DNA from: Bordetella parapertussis
GTDB taxonomy: Bacteria; Pseudomonadota; Gammaproteobacteria; Burkholderiales; Burkholderiaceae_C
Direction of reading: 5' to 3'
Assembly: GCA_945878355.1 (NCBI GenBank)
Contig: CAMCTC010000006.1
Coordinates: forward strand, 1 to 64,000
Length of the DNA: 64,000 nt
Notes under the pieces: model-generated
What the model was told of the DNA's origin: nothing
Seen by the model: only the letters and a program-made list of their open reading frames with translations
Databases searched by the model: none
Translations under genes and position numbers: made by a program
Shown: piece after piece, positions 44,761 through 54,537 of the stretch
How positions within the stretch are numbered: the stretch's first letter is position 1
Layout of the letters: the number at the start of each line of letters is the position of its first letter

Positions 44761-46296
44761 ATGTGCGGCATTGTTGGCGTGATCTCCAAAGCGCCGGTCA
44801 ACCAGTTGATCTACGACGCGCTGCTGCTGCTGCAGCACCGCGGACAAGATGCCGCCGGCATCGTCACGATGCAGGGCACGCAGTGCTTCATGCACAAGGC
44901 TCGCGGCATGGTCAAGGACGTGTTCCGCACCCGCAACATGCGCGCGCTGCCCGGCGCCGTGGGGCTGGGCCAGGTGCGTTACCCGACCGCCGGCAACGCT
45001 TTCAACGAGGAAGAGGCGCAGCCCTTCTACGTCAACGCGCCTTACGGCATCGTGCTGGTGCACAACGGCAACCTGACCAATGCCCATGCACTCAAGCAAG
45101 AGCTGTTCGATGTCGACCGTCGCCACATCAACACCGGCAGCGACACCGAGGTGCTGATCAACGTGCTGGCGCACGAAATGGAACTCGCTGGTCGCGATGT
45201 GCCGCTGACGCCGGCCTTGGTGTTTCGTGCGGTGCGGGCGGTGCACCGGCGGATCAGAGGTTCCTATGCGGTGATCGCGCTGATCGCTGGCTATGGACTG
45301 CTGGCATTTCGCGACCCCTATGGCATCCGGCCGCTGGTCTTTGGCGAGGCCGAGTTGTCGGCCGCCGAGGGCGGCGGCAAGACCGTGATGTTGGCCAGCG
45401 AAACGGTGGCGCTCGAAGGCACAGGTCATCAGGTGGTTCGCGACGTGGCGCCGGGCGAAGCGATCTTCATCGATACAGCTGGTCAGCTGCACAGTCAACA
45501 GTGCGCCGACGCGCCGTCGCTGCATCCCTGCATGTTCGAGTATGTCTACCTGGCGCGGCCTGATTCGGTGATCGACGGCATCTCGGTCTACCAGGCGCGG
45601 CTGAACCTGGGCGAGAGTCTGGCGCAACGCGTGATCAACACCATGCCGCCCAGTGATATCGACGTGGTGATCCCGATTCCCGAGTCGAGCCGGCCGTCGG
45701 CGATGCAGTTGGCGCAAAAAATCGGCAAACCCTACCGCGAAGGTTTCGTGAAGAACCGCTATGTCGGTCGCACCTTCATCATGCCGGGCCAGCAGGCGCG
45801 CAAGAAGAGCGTGCGCCAGAAGCTCAATGCGATCGGTGTCGAGTTCAAGGGCCGCAATGTGCTGCTGGTCGACGATTCGATCGTTCGCGGCACGACCAGC
45901 AAGGAGATCGTGCAGATGGCGCGCGAGGCCGGTGCGCGTCGCGTCTACATGGCCTCGGCAGCGCCGCCGGTGCGCTACCCCAATGTCTACGGCATCGACA
46001 TGCCCACGCCGGAGGAGCTGATCGCCCATGGCCGCACGCAGGAGCAGATCCGCGAGTTCATCGGGGCCGATGCGCTGATCTATCAAGACGTCGACGTGAT
46101 GAAGCGCGTCGTCGGGGCACTCAACCCGGCGATCCAGGGCTTTGAGGCGAGTTGCTTTGACGGCCACTACATCACCGGTGACATCAGCCTGGCCGATTTC
46201 GAGGCAATCGAAACCCAGCGCATCGAAGCCCGTCTGCAAGACGAAGACAGCAGTGACCGAACCCGCCTGACGCTGCAAAGCCGGGCTGACACATGA
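44761..46296 (+). CDS. purF: Amidophosphoribosyltransferase
   Basis: The 511-residue enzyme makes 5-phosphoribosylamine, the first committed step of purine synthesis. The N-terminal Ntn-hydrolase glutaminase starts MCGIVGVISKAPVNQ, with Cys2 becoming the nucleophile after Met removal. The C-terminal phosphoribosyltransferase domain has the PRPP loop VLLVDDSIVRGTTSKEIV. ATGA overlap joins it to metZ. Confidence 0.97.
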   Translation: MCGIVGVISKAPVNQLIYDALLLLQHRGQDAAGIVTMQGTQCFMHKARGMVKDVFRTRNMRALPGAVGLGQVRYPTAGNAFNEEEAQPFYVNAPYGIVLVHNGNLTNAHALKQELFDVDRRHINTGSDTEVLINVLAHEMELAGRDVPLTPALVFRAVRAVHRRIRGSYAVIALIAGYGLLAFRDPYGIRPLVFGEAELSAAEGGGKTVMLASETVALEGTGHQVVRDVAPGEAIFIDTAGQLHSQQCADAPSLHPCMFEYVYLARPDSVIDGISVYQARLNLGESLAQRVINTMPPSDIDVVIPIPESSRPSAMQLAQKIGKPYREGFVKNRYVGRTFIMPGQQARKKSVRQKLNAIGVEFKGRNVLLVDDSIVRGTTSKEIVQMAREAGARRVYMASAAPPVRYPNVYGIDMPTPEELIAHGRTQEQIREFIGADALIYQDVDVMKRVVGALNPAIQGFEASCFDGHYITGDISLADFEAIETQRIEARLQDEDSSDRTRLTLQSRADT

Positions 46297-47537
46297 TGAG
46301 CATGAAACCACAAGACCCCAAGAAAATTCCCCGCGTCGCGTTACCCGCTGATGCCAGACCCGACACGCTGGCGGTGCGCGAAGGCTTGCCGCGCACGGTC
46401 TGGGGTGAAAACAGCGAGGCGCTGTTTCTGACCAGCAGCTTTGTCCAGCCTGACGCCGCCACGGCCGCCGCGCGCTTTGCCAACGAGGAAGAGGCTTTCA
46501 CCTACAGCCGATTTTCCAATCCGACGGTGATGATGATGGAGCGGCGCCTGGCCGCACTCGAGGGCACCAGCGGCTGCATCGCCACTGCCAGCGGCATGGC
46601 TGCGATCATGCTGCTGGTGATGGGACTGCTCAAGGCGGGTGACCATGTGGTGTGCTCGCGCAGCGTGTTCGGTTCGACCATCAAGCTGCTGCAGAGCGAG
46701 TTTGGCAAGTTCGGCGTTCAAAGCACTTTTGTCTCGCAGACCGATCTGGCCGAGTGGCGCGCGGCGATCCAGCCCAACACCCGCTTGCTGTTCGCCGAGA
46801 CGCCGAGCAATCCGCTGACCGAGGTCTGCGATATCCGCGCGCTGGCCGAGATCGCCCATGCCTGCGGCGCCTGGCTGGCGGTGGACAACTGCTTTTGCTC
46901 GCCGGCGCTGCAGCGACCGGCCGAGTACGGCGCCGATTTCATCATCCATTCCGGCACCAAGTACCTCGATGGCCAGGGAAGGGTGATCGCCGGCGCGATC
47001 TGCGGATCGGCTGAGATGGTCGAGCAGAAGTTCGTGCCGGTGATGCGATCTTGCGGCCTGAGCCTGTCGCCGTTCAACGCCTGGGTCGTGCTCAAGGGCA
47101 TGGAGACGCTGGCGATCCGAATGCGCGAGCAAAGTGCGCGCGCCTTGCAACTGGCGACCTGGCTGGAGTCACAAGCGCAGGTCGCGAGGGTCTACTACCC
47201 TGGTTTGGTCTCCCATCCACAGCATGCGTTGGCGATGACCCAGCAAGCCGGCCTCGGAGGCGCCGTGTTGAGCTTTGTTGTACGGGGCGAGGGCGCGGTC
47301 GCGGCACGGGCGAATGCCTTTGCCGTGATTGACCACACCCAGATCTGCTCGATAACGGCCAATTTGGGCGACACCAAAACCACGATCACCCACCCGGCCA
47401 GCACCTCGCACGGCAGGCTGACCGAGGTCCAGCGCCAGGCGGCAGGCATTGCGCAGGGCTTGATCCGGGTCGCGGTCGGTCTCGACGATGTCGAGGATTT
47501 GAAGGCCGACCTGCTGCGTGGCCTGGTGACGCTGTGA
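46293..47537 (+). CDS. metZ: O-succinylhomoserine sulfhydrylase
   Basis: The 414-residue Cys/Met-metabolism PLP enzyme converts O-succinyl- (or O-acetyl-) homoserine and sulfide to homocysteine. Features are [20 protein letters not shown], the SGMAAI phosphate loop, [14 protein letters not shown], and the PLP Lys in [18 protein letters not shown]. The purF-metZ arrangement and the length favour MetZ over cystathionine lyases. It overlaps purF by four bases and meets gltX at TGATG. Confidence 0.93.
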   Translation: MMSMKPQDPKKIPRVALPADARPDTLAVREGLPRTVWGENSEALFLTSSFVQPDAATAAARFANEEEAFTYSRFSNPTVMMMERRLAALEGTSGCIATASGMAAIMLLVMGLLKAGDHVVCSRSVFGSTIKLLQSEFGKFGVQSTFVSQTDLAEWRAAIQPNTRLLFAETPSNPLTEVCDIRALAEIAHACGAWLAVDNCFCSPALQRPAEYGADFIIHSGTKYLDGQGRVIAGAICGSAEMVEQKFVPVMRSCGLSLSPFNAWVVLKGMETLAIRMREQSARALQLATWLESQAQVARVYYPGLVSHPQHALAMTQQAGLGGAVLSFVVRGEGAVAARANAFAVIDHTQICSITANLGDTKTTITHPASTSHGRLTEVQRQAAGIAQGLIRVAVGLDDVEDLKADLLRGLVTL

Positions 47538-48937
47538 TGGCTTCGACAAGCCTTGTCAGGACCCGAATCGCGCCGTCGCCGACGGGTTTTCTTCACCTGG
47601 GAACGGCGCGCACAGCGCTCTACTCCTGGGCCTATGCCCGCCACTATGGCGGCGAGTTTGTGCTGCGCATCGAAGACACCGATGTCGCGCGTTCGACCCA
47701 GGATTCGGTCAGCCAGATTCTCGACTCGATGCGCTGGCTCGGGCTGGACTATGACGAAGGGCCGATCTACCAGATGCAGCGGCTGGCGCGCTACCACGCC
47801 GTGGTCGAGCAGATGCTGGCCGCCGGCACCGCCTACCGCTGTTACTGCACGCCCGAGGAACTGGACGCGATGCGCGAAGCCCAGCGCGAGCGCGGCGAGA
47901 AGACCCATTACGACGGCCGCTGGCGACCTGCGCCGGGCAAGCGGCTGCCGCCGGTGCCCGCAGGCGTCAAGCCGGTGGTTCGATTTGCCAACCCGGTCGA
48001 CGGCATCGTCAGCTGGGACGACCTGGTCAAGGGCAGCATCAGCATCTCCAACCACGAGATCGACGACCTGATCATCCTGCGTCCCGACGGGGTGCCGACC
48101 TACAATTTTGCGGTCGTTGTCGACGACTGGGACATGGCGATCAGCCATGTGTTTCGTGGCGACGAGCACATCAACAACACGCCTTGGCAGATCAACCTGT
48201 TCAACGCGCTGGGCGCGCCTTTGCCGCGATTCGGGCATTGCCCGATCATCCTGGGCGATGACGGTCAGAAGCTGTCCAAGCGCCGCGGCGCGGTCAGCGT
48301 CACCGCTTATGAACAGGCCGGCTACCTGCCCGAGGCGATGCTCAACTACCTGGCGCGTCTGGGTTGGAGTCATGGCGACGAAGAGCTGTTCAGCCTGGCG
48401 CAGATGGTGGATTGGTTTGACGGCAGCCATCTCGCCAAGAGCCCGGCGCAATGGGATCCGGCCAAGCTGGCCTGGGTCAATGCGCAGCATCTCAAGCTTG
48501 CCGACGACGGCAGGTTGGCAGGGCTGGTGGCAGCGCAGTTGGCCAGCCGTGGCGTCACGGTGACGGCGGATGAGCGGCTGGCGGCGATGTGCGCGCTCTA
48601 CAAGGACCGCTGCAACACGACGGTCGAGTTGGCCGACTGGCTGGGCATGTACTTTGTGCCCGTCGCAGCACCGGCGGACGAACTGGCGCCGCTGCTGACC
48701 GATGCGGTTCGCGCAGCCTTGGTGGCGCTGCGCGATCGGCTGGCGGGCTGTGAATGGGACAAGGCGGCGATTGGCCAGGCCCTCAAGTCCAGCTTGGCCG
48801 AACACCAGCTCAAGATGCCACAGCTCGCGATTCCTCTGCGTCTGTTGCTGTGTGGTCGGGCGCAGACGCCATCGGTTGATGCGGTGGTGGCGCTGTTTGA
48901 TCGATCGACTGCGCTCAGCCGCTTGCAATCGCTCTGA
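47537..48937 (+). CDS. gltX: Glutamyl-tRNA synthetase
   Basis: This 466-residue class I aminoacyl-tRNA synthetase carries the HIGH-type motif in [20 protein letters not shown] and the KMSKS-type motif in [13 protein letters not shown], plus [12 protein letters not shown]. The ATG at 47537 shares its A with the metZ stop; a GTG one codon earlier is possible. Downstream lie tRNA-Ala and then tRNA-Glu, its own substrate. The strong helical C-terminal anticodon-binding region is complete. Confidence 0.97.
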   Translation: MASTSLVRTRIAPSPTGFLHLGTARTALYSWAYARHYGGEFVLRIEDTDVARSTQDSVSQILDSMRWLGLDYDEGPIYQMQRLARYHAVVEQMLAAGTAYRCYCTPEELDAMREAQRERGEKTHYDGRWRPAPGKRLPPVPAGVKPVVRFANPVDGIVSWDDLVKGSISISNHEIDDLIILRPDGVPTYNFAVVVDDWDMAISHVFRGDEHINNTPWQINLFNALGAPLPRFGHCPIILGDDGQKLSKRRGAVSVTAYEQAGYLPEAMLNYLARLGWSHGDEELFSLAQMVDWFDGSHLAKSPAQWDPAKLAWVNAQHLKLADDGRLAGLVAAQLASRGVTVTADERLAAMCALYKDRCNTTVELADWLGMYFVPVAAPADELAPLLTDAVRAALVALRDRLAGCEWDKAAIGQALKSSLAEHQLKMPQLAIPLRLLLCGRAQTPSVDAVVALFDRSTALSRLQSL

Positions 48938-49015
48938 GAATCATGCTACAGTCATGGACTCGCTTGAACAGCAAGTGATGACGTACAAGCTTGAAGAAGC
49001 GAGTGCGGTATCTAC

Positions 49016-49091
<76 letters not shown>

Positions 49092-49154
49092 TTTTCTTGG
49101 GACTCAGGTTTTGGGGAAATTCAGGTGGCGCTGTTCAAGTCGGTAAAGATGTCA

Positions 49155-49230
49155 GTCCCCTTCGTCTAGAGGCCTAGGACACCACCCTTTCACGGTGATT
49201 ACAGGGGTTCGAATCCCCTAGGGGACGCCA
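49155..49230 (+). tRNA. tRNA-Glu (anticodon TTC)
   Basis: A 76-base cloverleaf with acceptor stem GTCCCCT/AGGGGAC, G discriminator and encoded CCA. The anticodon loop CTTTCAC gives TTC. The T arm AGGGG-TTCGAAT-CCCCT is perfect. It lies 63 bases after tRNA-Ala, probably on one transcript, downstream of gltX. Confidence 0.97.
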
Positions 49231-49254
49231 GATTCACCGCCTCAATGCGGTGGC

Positions 49255-49282
49255 AAAAAAGAGCACTCAGGTGCTCTTTTTT
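49255..49282 (+). terminator. Intrinsic terminator after the tRNA pair
   Basis: AAAAAA-GAGCAC-TCAG-GTGCTC-TTTTTT is symmetric, so it can stop transcripts from both strands: the tRNAs from the left and the broken gene from the right. A second small stem, CACCGC/GCGGTG (49235-49252), precedes it. Confidence 0.9.
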
Positions 49283-49336
49283 GTTTCTTCAGCGGTTTTT
49301 GCCACGGCAGGACGAGTGTCCTGCCGGCTGAGACCG

Positions 49337-49510
49337 TCAGGAAAATCCCAGCAGTCGCTTGGCGTTTTCCTTCAGGATCAGCGGTTTGACCTTGTCCTTG
49401 AAGCCGGCTTCGTCGAAGTCTTTCATCCAGCGCTCGGGCGTGATCAGCGGGTAATCGCTGCCGAACAGCACGCGGTCTTTGAGCAAGGTGTTGGCGTACT
49501 GCACCAGCTG
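49337..49510 (-). pseudogene. 3' remnant of an amidohydrolase-family gene
   Basis: About 57 codons of the carboxyl end remain, reading QLVQYANTLLKDRVLFGSDYPLITPERW and ending LKENAKRLLGFS. This is the C terminus of TIM-barrel amidohydrolases of the ACMSD/decarboxylase group, including the metal-site GSDYP. Upstream of Gln (about 49510) the similarity stops abruptly and there is no start. The rest of the gene (about 250 codons expected) is missing. It ends in the bidirectional terminator at 49255-49282. Confidence 0.75.
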
Positions 49511-49551
49511 TGATCGAGACCTACCTCGGCGCGGCGCGCAAGCCATCTTGA
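49507..49551 (+). pseudogene. Possible 3' tail of a LivG-like ABC ATPase gene
   Basis: Fourteen codons read AVIETYLGAARKPS then stop. LivG-type branched-chain ATPases typically end (N/D)PxVIxAYLG followed by a few residues, so this looks like their extreme C terminus. It begins exactly where the amidohydrolase remnant on the opposite strand ends. The match is short, so this is tentative. Confidence 0.3.
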
Positions 49552-49632
49552 CGCGATCCTGGGGCTCAAGCGCGATGTGGTTCTGCCAGGCGGCCGGCAT
49601 GCTGAAGATGATGACCAGGGCGACTTGCTGGC

Positions 49633-50109
49633 ATGGCGCGTGATCCTGCCTCGGCTGTAGAACGCCCGGCAGACGCTTCGGCGCTGTCGTTGGGTCCGCT
49701 GAGCGGCGTGCTGGGCTATCACATCGCACAGGCCTCGGTCACCACAGGCGAGCTGTTTGAGCGCCATATCGGTCACCCGCTCGGTCTGCGCAAGGTGGAG
49801 TATTCGCTGCTGATGTTGATCCTGGCCAATGGTCCGCTCGCGCCCAAGCGCCTGGCCAAGGCGCTGGCGCTGTCGGCGCCGAATCTGACGATGTTGCTGG
49901 ACCGTCTGCAGGAGCGCGGTCTGCTGTGGCGAGAGCGCAGCCAGGTCGATCGCCGTTCGCAGAACGTGGGGCTGACCGAGGAGGGCGAGCGCATCGCACG
50001 GGTCTCAGCCGACGCTGCATCCACCATGGAACTGGCTTTGTTCGACCGCCTGAGTCGCGCCGAGCACGCCATGCTGATTGAACTGCTGCGAAAAGTCGCT
50101 GCCCGATGA
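49633..50109 (+). CDS. MarR-family transcriptional regulator
   Basis: The 158-residue protein has the MarR winged helix-turn-helix at about residues 45-130: VEYSLLMLILANGPLAPKRLAKALALSAPNLTMLLDRLQERGLL, then the wing ERSQVDRRSQNVGLTEEGE. It probably senses an aromatic compound, as many MarR proteins next to aromatic oxygenase genes do. It converges with the Rieske oxygenase gene (120-base gap) and may control it or the genes lost at the deletion scar just upstream. The upstream 80 bases show no clear promoter. Confidence 0.88.
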   Translation: MARDPASAVERPADASALSLGPLSGVLGYHIAQASVTTGELFERHIGHPLGLRKVEYSLLMLILANGPLAPKRLAKALALSAPNLTMLLDRLQERGLLWRERSQVDRRSQNVGLTEEGERIARVSADAASTMELALFDRLSRAEHAMLIELLRKVAAR

Positions 50110-50229
50110 CAGGGTTTCGCGCTGTCGGCGGCGTGGCGCGATGCGATGGAGTCCGTCGAGGCGATGGTCGGCGGGCAAGTTGGCCCAGCCTGTCGTCAGC
50201 GAGCCCGCCGATAGGCGCGCTCGCCGCGA

Positions 50230-51384
50230 TCACCAGGGTGCACGGCCTATTCCCATCACGCGCCGGTACCACTCGTGGAAGTGCTGCATGCCGTCTTCCA
50301 TCGGGCTCTGGTAAGGCCCGGCCTCGTCGTCGCCGCGTTCCATCAGCGCCTTGCGCCCGGCGTCCATGCGCAGCGCGATCTCGTCATCCTCGACACAGGT
50401 CTCCATGTAGGCGGCCTGCTCAGCAGCGATGAATTCGCGCTCGAAGGCGGCGATCTCCTCGGGGTAATAGAACTCCACCATGTTGACCGTTTTCTGCGGC
50501 CCTTTGGGGTAGAGCGTCGAGACCACCAGCACATGCGGATACCACTCGACCATGATGTTCGGGTAGTAAGTCAGCCAGATCGCGCCCTGTTTGGGTGGCG
50601 CGCCATTGCCCAGCGCCAGCACCGCCTCATGCCAGCGCTTGTAGGCCGGTGATCCCGCCTGGCGCAGCGAGTCGTTGATGCCCACGGTCTGCACCGAATG
50701 ATGGCGGCTGAACTCCCATTTCAGGTCGTCGCAGCTGACAAAGCGGCCCAGTCCCGGGTGGAACGGTCCGACGTGGTAATCCTCCAGGTAGACCTCGATG
50801 AAGGTCTTCCAGTTGTAGGCGCACTCGTGCAGATGCACCTTGTCGAGCACATAGCCCGTGAAATCGAGATCAGCGCGCGGTCCTACATGGCCGAGCTCGG
50901 TCTCGATGTCACGACCGTTGTCCTCGAACACCATGCCGTTCCAGGTTCGGGTGGGGTAGTTGTTGAGGTGCAGGCAGGGGTCGTGGTCGAACAGCGGCGC
51001 ACCGAGCAACTTGCCCTTCAGGTCGTAGGTCCAGCGGTGCAGCGGGCAGACGATCTGGCCAGCGGCGCCTCCGCGCACCTGACCTCGTCCGCGCAGCATC
51101 AGCGCCTGGCGGTGTCGGCAGACGTTGGAGACCAATTCCACGCCTTGCGGCGTGCGCACCAAGGCCCGGCCCTCGCCCTCTTGGGGCAGTGCATAGAAAT
51201 CGCCCACCTCAGGCACTGACAGCTCGTGCCCCAGGTAGCGGGGCCCGTGCTGAAAGATCAGCTCCATCTCGCGACGGAACAAATCATCCGAAAAATAGGT
51301 GGTGACGGAGAGTTGCGAGCGGGCCGACACGTCGTCAAGACGTTCGCGCGCAAGAGCTTCGAGACTGACGCTCAGGTTCGACAT
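50230..51384 (-). CDS. Rieske [2Fe-2S] aromatic ring-hydroxylating oxygenase alpha subunit
   Basis: The 384-residue protein has an N-terminal Rieske domain with CxH...CxxH ligands (NVCRHRQALML and IVCPLHRWTYD) and a C-terminal catalytic domain whose mononuclear iron is bound by the histidines of EDYHVGPFHPGL plus a downstream acidic residue. It would hydroxylate or demethylate an aromatic or quaternary amine using electrons from an outside reductase, which is not in the window. The start MSNLSVSLEAL is chosen because the longer open frame upstream has no family similarity. No beta subunit or ferredoxin gene is adjacent. Confidence 0.88.
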   Translation of the reverse strand: MSNLSVSLEALARERLDDVSARSQLSVTTYFSDDLFRREMELIFQHGPRYLGHELSVPEVGDFYALPQEGEGRALVRTPQGVELVSNVCRHRQALMLRGRGQVRGGAAGQIVCPLHRWTYDLKGKLLGAPLFDHDPCLHLNNYPTRTWNGMVFEDNGRDIETELGHVGPRADLDFTGYVLDKVHLHECAYNWKTFIEVYLEDYHVGPFHPGLGRFVSCDDLKWEFSRHHSVQTVGINDSLRQAGSPAYKRWHEAVLALGNGAPPKQGAIWLTYYPNIMVEWYPHVLVVSTLYPKGPQKTVNMVEFYYPEEIAAFEREFIAAEQAAYMETCVEDDEIALRMDAGRKALMERGDDEAGPYQSPMEDGMQHFHEWYRRVMGIGRAPW

Positions 51385-51685
51385 GATCCCCGGGATCTCC
51401 AGCAAGGATGTCAAAAACCCTCCCACCCGGTGGCCCTGCGGATGGGCATGTTCAACAATGATGAAAAACGGTTCCAATCCAGGATCCGCATTCGGGAATT
51501 GTAGTCGGCTGCTGTGGTCAGCCCACCACAGCCAGCGACTAAAATCCTTCGGTTGTTGAACCTTATCGCTTGTCCTTGCGCCCGCTTCCCATGATCTTCT
51601 GTGCATCGCCAATGACCCAGCCCGACTGCTTAGAAGCGGTCCGCTTCGCGCGCGGCGATGCGTCACAGCGGCGCCGGATACCGGC
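51385..51685. promoter_or_regulatory. Divergent control region, Rieske gene versus ispA
   Basis: This 301-base gap has no clear gene. A perfect inverted repeat GCTGTGGT-CAGCCC-ACCACAGC lies at 51511-51532. On the minus strand a -10-like TACAAT (51504-51499) follows it, so the repeat covers the -35 region of the Rieske promoter. On the plus strand TAAAAT (51540-51545) could be a -10 towards ispA. An operator for a regulator such as the nearby MarR protein is plausible but unproven. Confidence 0.4.
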
Positions 51686-52573
51686 ATGACCCAGGACGCT
51701 TTCGACCGCTGGATGCTCGAAACGCTGGCGATGGTCGAGCAGCGCTTGTCGCTGTGGGTGCCTTCATCCGCACCTGCCGGCTTGGGCGAAGCGATGCGCT
51801 ATGGTGTGCTCGACGGCGGCAAACGCTTGCGACCCTTGCTGGTGCTCGCAGCCTGCGAGGCGGTGGATGGTCATGTTGAAGCGGCGCTGCGGGCAGCGGT
51901 GGCGGTCGAGTTGATCCATGCCTATTCGCTGGTGCATGACGACATGCCCTGCATGGACAACGATGTGCTGCGCCGCGGCAAGCCCACCGTCCATGTCCGC
52001 TTCGGCGAGGCTGGTGCGATGCTGGCCGGCGATGCGATGCAGGCCTTGGCTTTTGAGGTCCTCACACCCGAGCAAGGCATCGCGCCCGAGTTGCAAGCCA
52101 GGCTTTGTGGGCTGTTGGCACGTGCCGCTGGCCATGACGGCATGGCCGGCGGCCAGGCGATCGACCTGGCCAGCACTGGCATGAGCCTCGACGAAGCCTG
52201 TCTGCGCGACATGCATCGCCGCAAGACTGGCGCGCTGCTGCGGACCAGCGTGTTGATGGGCGCAGCCACGGGCGCATGCTCTGCCGCAGCCTGGGCCGCG
52301 CTGACCGAATTCGGTGACGCGATCGGCCTGGCCTTCCAGGTGGTCGACGACATCCTCGACGTTACCCAGGCGTCTGAAAAACTGGGCAAGACGGCCGGCA
52401 AGGATCTGCATGCCAACAAGCCGACTTACGTCACCGTGCTCGGTCTGACCGAAGCGCGGCGCCAGGCGCATGCGCTGCATGGCCAGGCACAAGACGCCCT
52501 CATGCGCAGTGGACTTGCCGATGCAGGCCGGCTGCGCTTGCTCGCCGACATGGTGGTCGAGCGCGACAGCTGA
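51686..52573 (+). CDS. ispA: Farnesyl/geranyl diphosphate synthase (polyprenyl synthetase)
   Basis: This 295-residue all-helical trans-prenyltransferase has both aspartate-rich motifs: first, [18 protein letters not shown]; second, [20 protein letters not shown] binds diphosphate. The inserted two residues in the first motif (DDxxxxD) are typical of bacterial short-chain FPP synthases. It chains IPP and DMAPP for ubiquinone, undecaprenol and hopanoids. dxs follows after 13 bases, a common pairing. The usual upstream xseB is not visible. Confidence 0.93.
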   Translation: MTQDAFDRWMLETLAMVEQRLSLWVPSSAPAGLGEAMRYGVLDGGKRLRPLLVLAACEAVDGHVEAALRAAVAVELIHAYSLVHDDMPCMDNDVLRRGKPTVHVRFGEAGAMLAGDAMQALAFEVLTPEQGIAPELQARLCGLLARAAGHDGMAGGQAIDLASTGMSLDEACLRDMHRRKTGALLRTSVLMGAATGACSAAAWAALTEFGDAIGLAFQVVDDILDVTQASEKLGKTAGKDLHANKPTYVTVLGLTEARRQAHALHGQAQDALMRSGLADAGRLRLLADMVVERDS

Positions 52574-52586
52574 CCCGAAAGCGCTC

Positions 52587-54500
52587 ATGCCCTCCTCCTT
52601 GTTGGACACCATCAACGCACCAGCCGACCTGCGTCGCTTGTCGCGCAGCGAACTCGAGCGCTTGGCCAGCGAATTGCGCAGCTTCGTGCTGAACACGGTG
52701 AGCAAGACCGGCGGCCACCTGTCGTCCAACCTGGGCACGATCGAGCTGACGGTTGCGCTGCACTATGTGTTCAACACCCCGCACGACCGCATCGTCTGGG
52801 ACGTGGGCCACCAGACCTACCCGCACAAGATCCTCACGGGACGTCGCGAGGCGATGGCCACGCTCAAGCAATTGGGCGGCATCAGCGGTTTTCCGCGCCG
52901 CGTCGAAAGCGAGTACGACACATTCGGTACCGGTCACTCGTCGACATCGATCTCCGCGGCTTTGGGCATGGCCCATGCGGCCAAACTCAAGGGCGAGCGC
53001 CGCCGCGCGGTGGCGGTGATCGGCGACGGGGCTTTGACCGGCGGCATGGCCTTCGAGGCCCTCAATCACGGCGGGGCGGCCGACGGTGTGGGCCTGGCCG
53101 ACTTGCTGGTGATCCTCAACGACAACGACATGTCGATCAGCCCGCCAGTGGGTGCGCTGAACAAGCACTTGGCGCGATTGATCAGCGGTAACTTCTACAC
53201 CGCGGCTCGCGAAGGCGCGAAGAGCGTGCTGAAGAACACACCGCTGTACGAATTGGCGCGCCGATTCGAAGAGCACACCAAGGGCATGGTCGTGCCTGGC
53301 ACCATCTTCGAAGAGCTCGGCTTCACCTATGTCGGCCCGATCGATGGCCACGACCTGGATGCACTGATCCCGACCTTGGAAAATCTGCGTGACCGGCCTG
53401 GCCCGCAGTTCCTGCACGTCATCACGAAGAAAGGCAACGGTTACAAGCTGGCCGAAGCCGACCCGATCAACTACCACGGGCCGAGCAAGTTCGACCCTGC
53501 CGTCGGCCTGCAAAAACCGACGACTGCGCCCAAGCTCAGTTTCACCCAGGTCTTTGGTCACTGGTTGTGCGACATGGCAGCGGCTGACGAGCGCCTGGTG
53601 GCCATCACCCCGGCGATGCGCGAGGGCTCCGGCTTGGTCGAGTTTGAGCAGCGCTACCCCAAGCGCTACTTCGACGTCGGCATCGCAGAGCAGCACGCCG
53701 TCACTTTCGCCGCAGGCCTGGCCTGTGAAGGTCTCAAGCCGGTGCTGGCGATTTACTCCACCTTCTTGCAGCGCGGTTACGACCAGCTGATCCACGACGT
53801 GGCGCTGCAGAACCTGCCGGTGGTGTTTGCGCTTGACCGTGCTGGACTCGTCGGCGCCGACGGTGCCACCCATGCCGGGGCCTACGACATCGCCTACCTG
53901 CGCTGCATCCCCAACCTCAGCGTGCTGACACCCGCAGATGAAGATGAATGCCGCAAGGCGCTGACCAGCGCATTCCGCCAGGACCATCCCGTGGCGGTGC
54001 GCTACCCGCGCGGTGCAGGCATCGGCAAGGCTGTCGAGCCAGGTCTTGCCGAACTGCCTTGGGGTCGAGGCGAATTGCGACGTCAATCCGCAATGCCGGT
54101 TGGATCAGGCCGGCGCATTGCGATCCTGGCTTTCGGCACCTTGCTGTATCCGGCCTTGGCTGCGGCGGACAAGCTGGACGCCACCGTGGCCAATATGCGT
54201 TTCGCCAAACCGATCGACGCCGCGCTGGTGATGGAACTCGCGCGCAGCCACGATGCACTGGTCACGGTCGAAGAAGGTGCGATCAGCGGCGGTGCGGGCA
54301 GCGCCGTCGGGGAATGTCTGGCGGCCGCTGGCCTCACGCTGCCGCTGCTCCACCTGGGCTTGCCCGATGAGTTCATCGAGCACGGTGATGCGGGCAAGCT
54401 GCTGATGGGCTTGGGCCTGGATGCAGCAGGCATCGAGGCCGCGGTGCGCAAGCGCTTCGGTGGCCACCTCTCGCTGGTCAAGCCAGCGGTCAACGAGTGA
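52587..54500 (+). CDS. dxs: 1-deoxy-D-xylulose-5-phosphate synthase
   Basis: The 637-residue thiamine-diphosphate transketolase-like enzyme condenses pyruvate and glyceraldehyde 3-phosphate, the first step of the MEP pathway. It has the [17 protein letters not shown] start region, the His of [16 protein letters not shown], the TPP motif [18 protein letters not shown] ending NDNDMSIS, and the C-terminal [15 protein letters not shown] and [15 protein letters not shown]. The start [12 protein letters not shown] is family-like. Confidence 0.96.
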   Translation: MPSSLLDTINAPADLRRLSRSELERLASELRSFVLNTVSKTGGHLSSNLGTIELTVALHYVFNTPHDRIVWDVGHQTYPHKILTGRREAMATLKQLGGISGFPRRVESEYDTFGTGHSSTSISAALGMAHAAKLKGERRRAVAVIGDGALTGGMAFEALNHGGAADGVGLADLLVILNDNDMSISPPVGALNKHLARLISGNFYTAAREGAKSVLKNTPLYELARRFEEHTKGMVVPGTIFEELGFTYVGPIDGHDLDALIPTLENLRDRPGPQFLHVITKKGNGYKLAEADPINYHGPSKFDPAVGLQKPTTAPKLSFTQVFGHWLCDMAAADERLVAITPAMREGSGLVEFEQRYPKRYFDVGIAEQHAVTFAAGLACEGLKPVLAIYSTFLQRGYDQLIHDVALQNLPVVFALDRAGLVGADGATHAGAYDIAYLRCIPNLSVLTPADEDECRKALTSAFRQDHPVAVRYPRGAGIGKAVEPGLAELPWGRGELRRQSAMPVGSGRRIAILAFGTLLYPALAAADKLDATVANMRFAKPIDAALVMELARSHDALVTVEEGAISGGAGSAVGECLAAAGLTLPLLHLGLPDEFIEHGDAGKLLMGLGLDAAGIEAAVRKRFGGHLSLVKPAVNE

Positions 54501-54537
54501 GCGGCGCTCGCTCGCCTGGGTTGTGGAGCATGGCGCT

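Noticed and set aside
49552..49632. Remnant of a livF gene after the LivG-like tail
   Set aside because: The short frames there show no LivF motif, so no gene is called.
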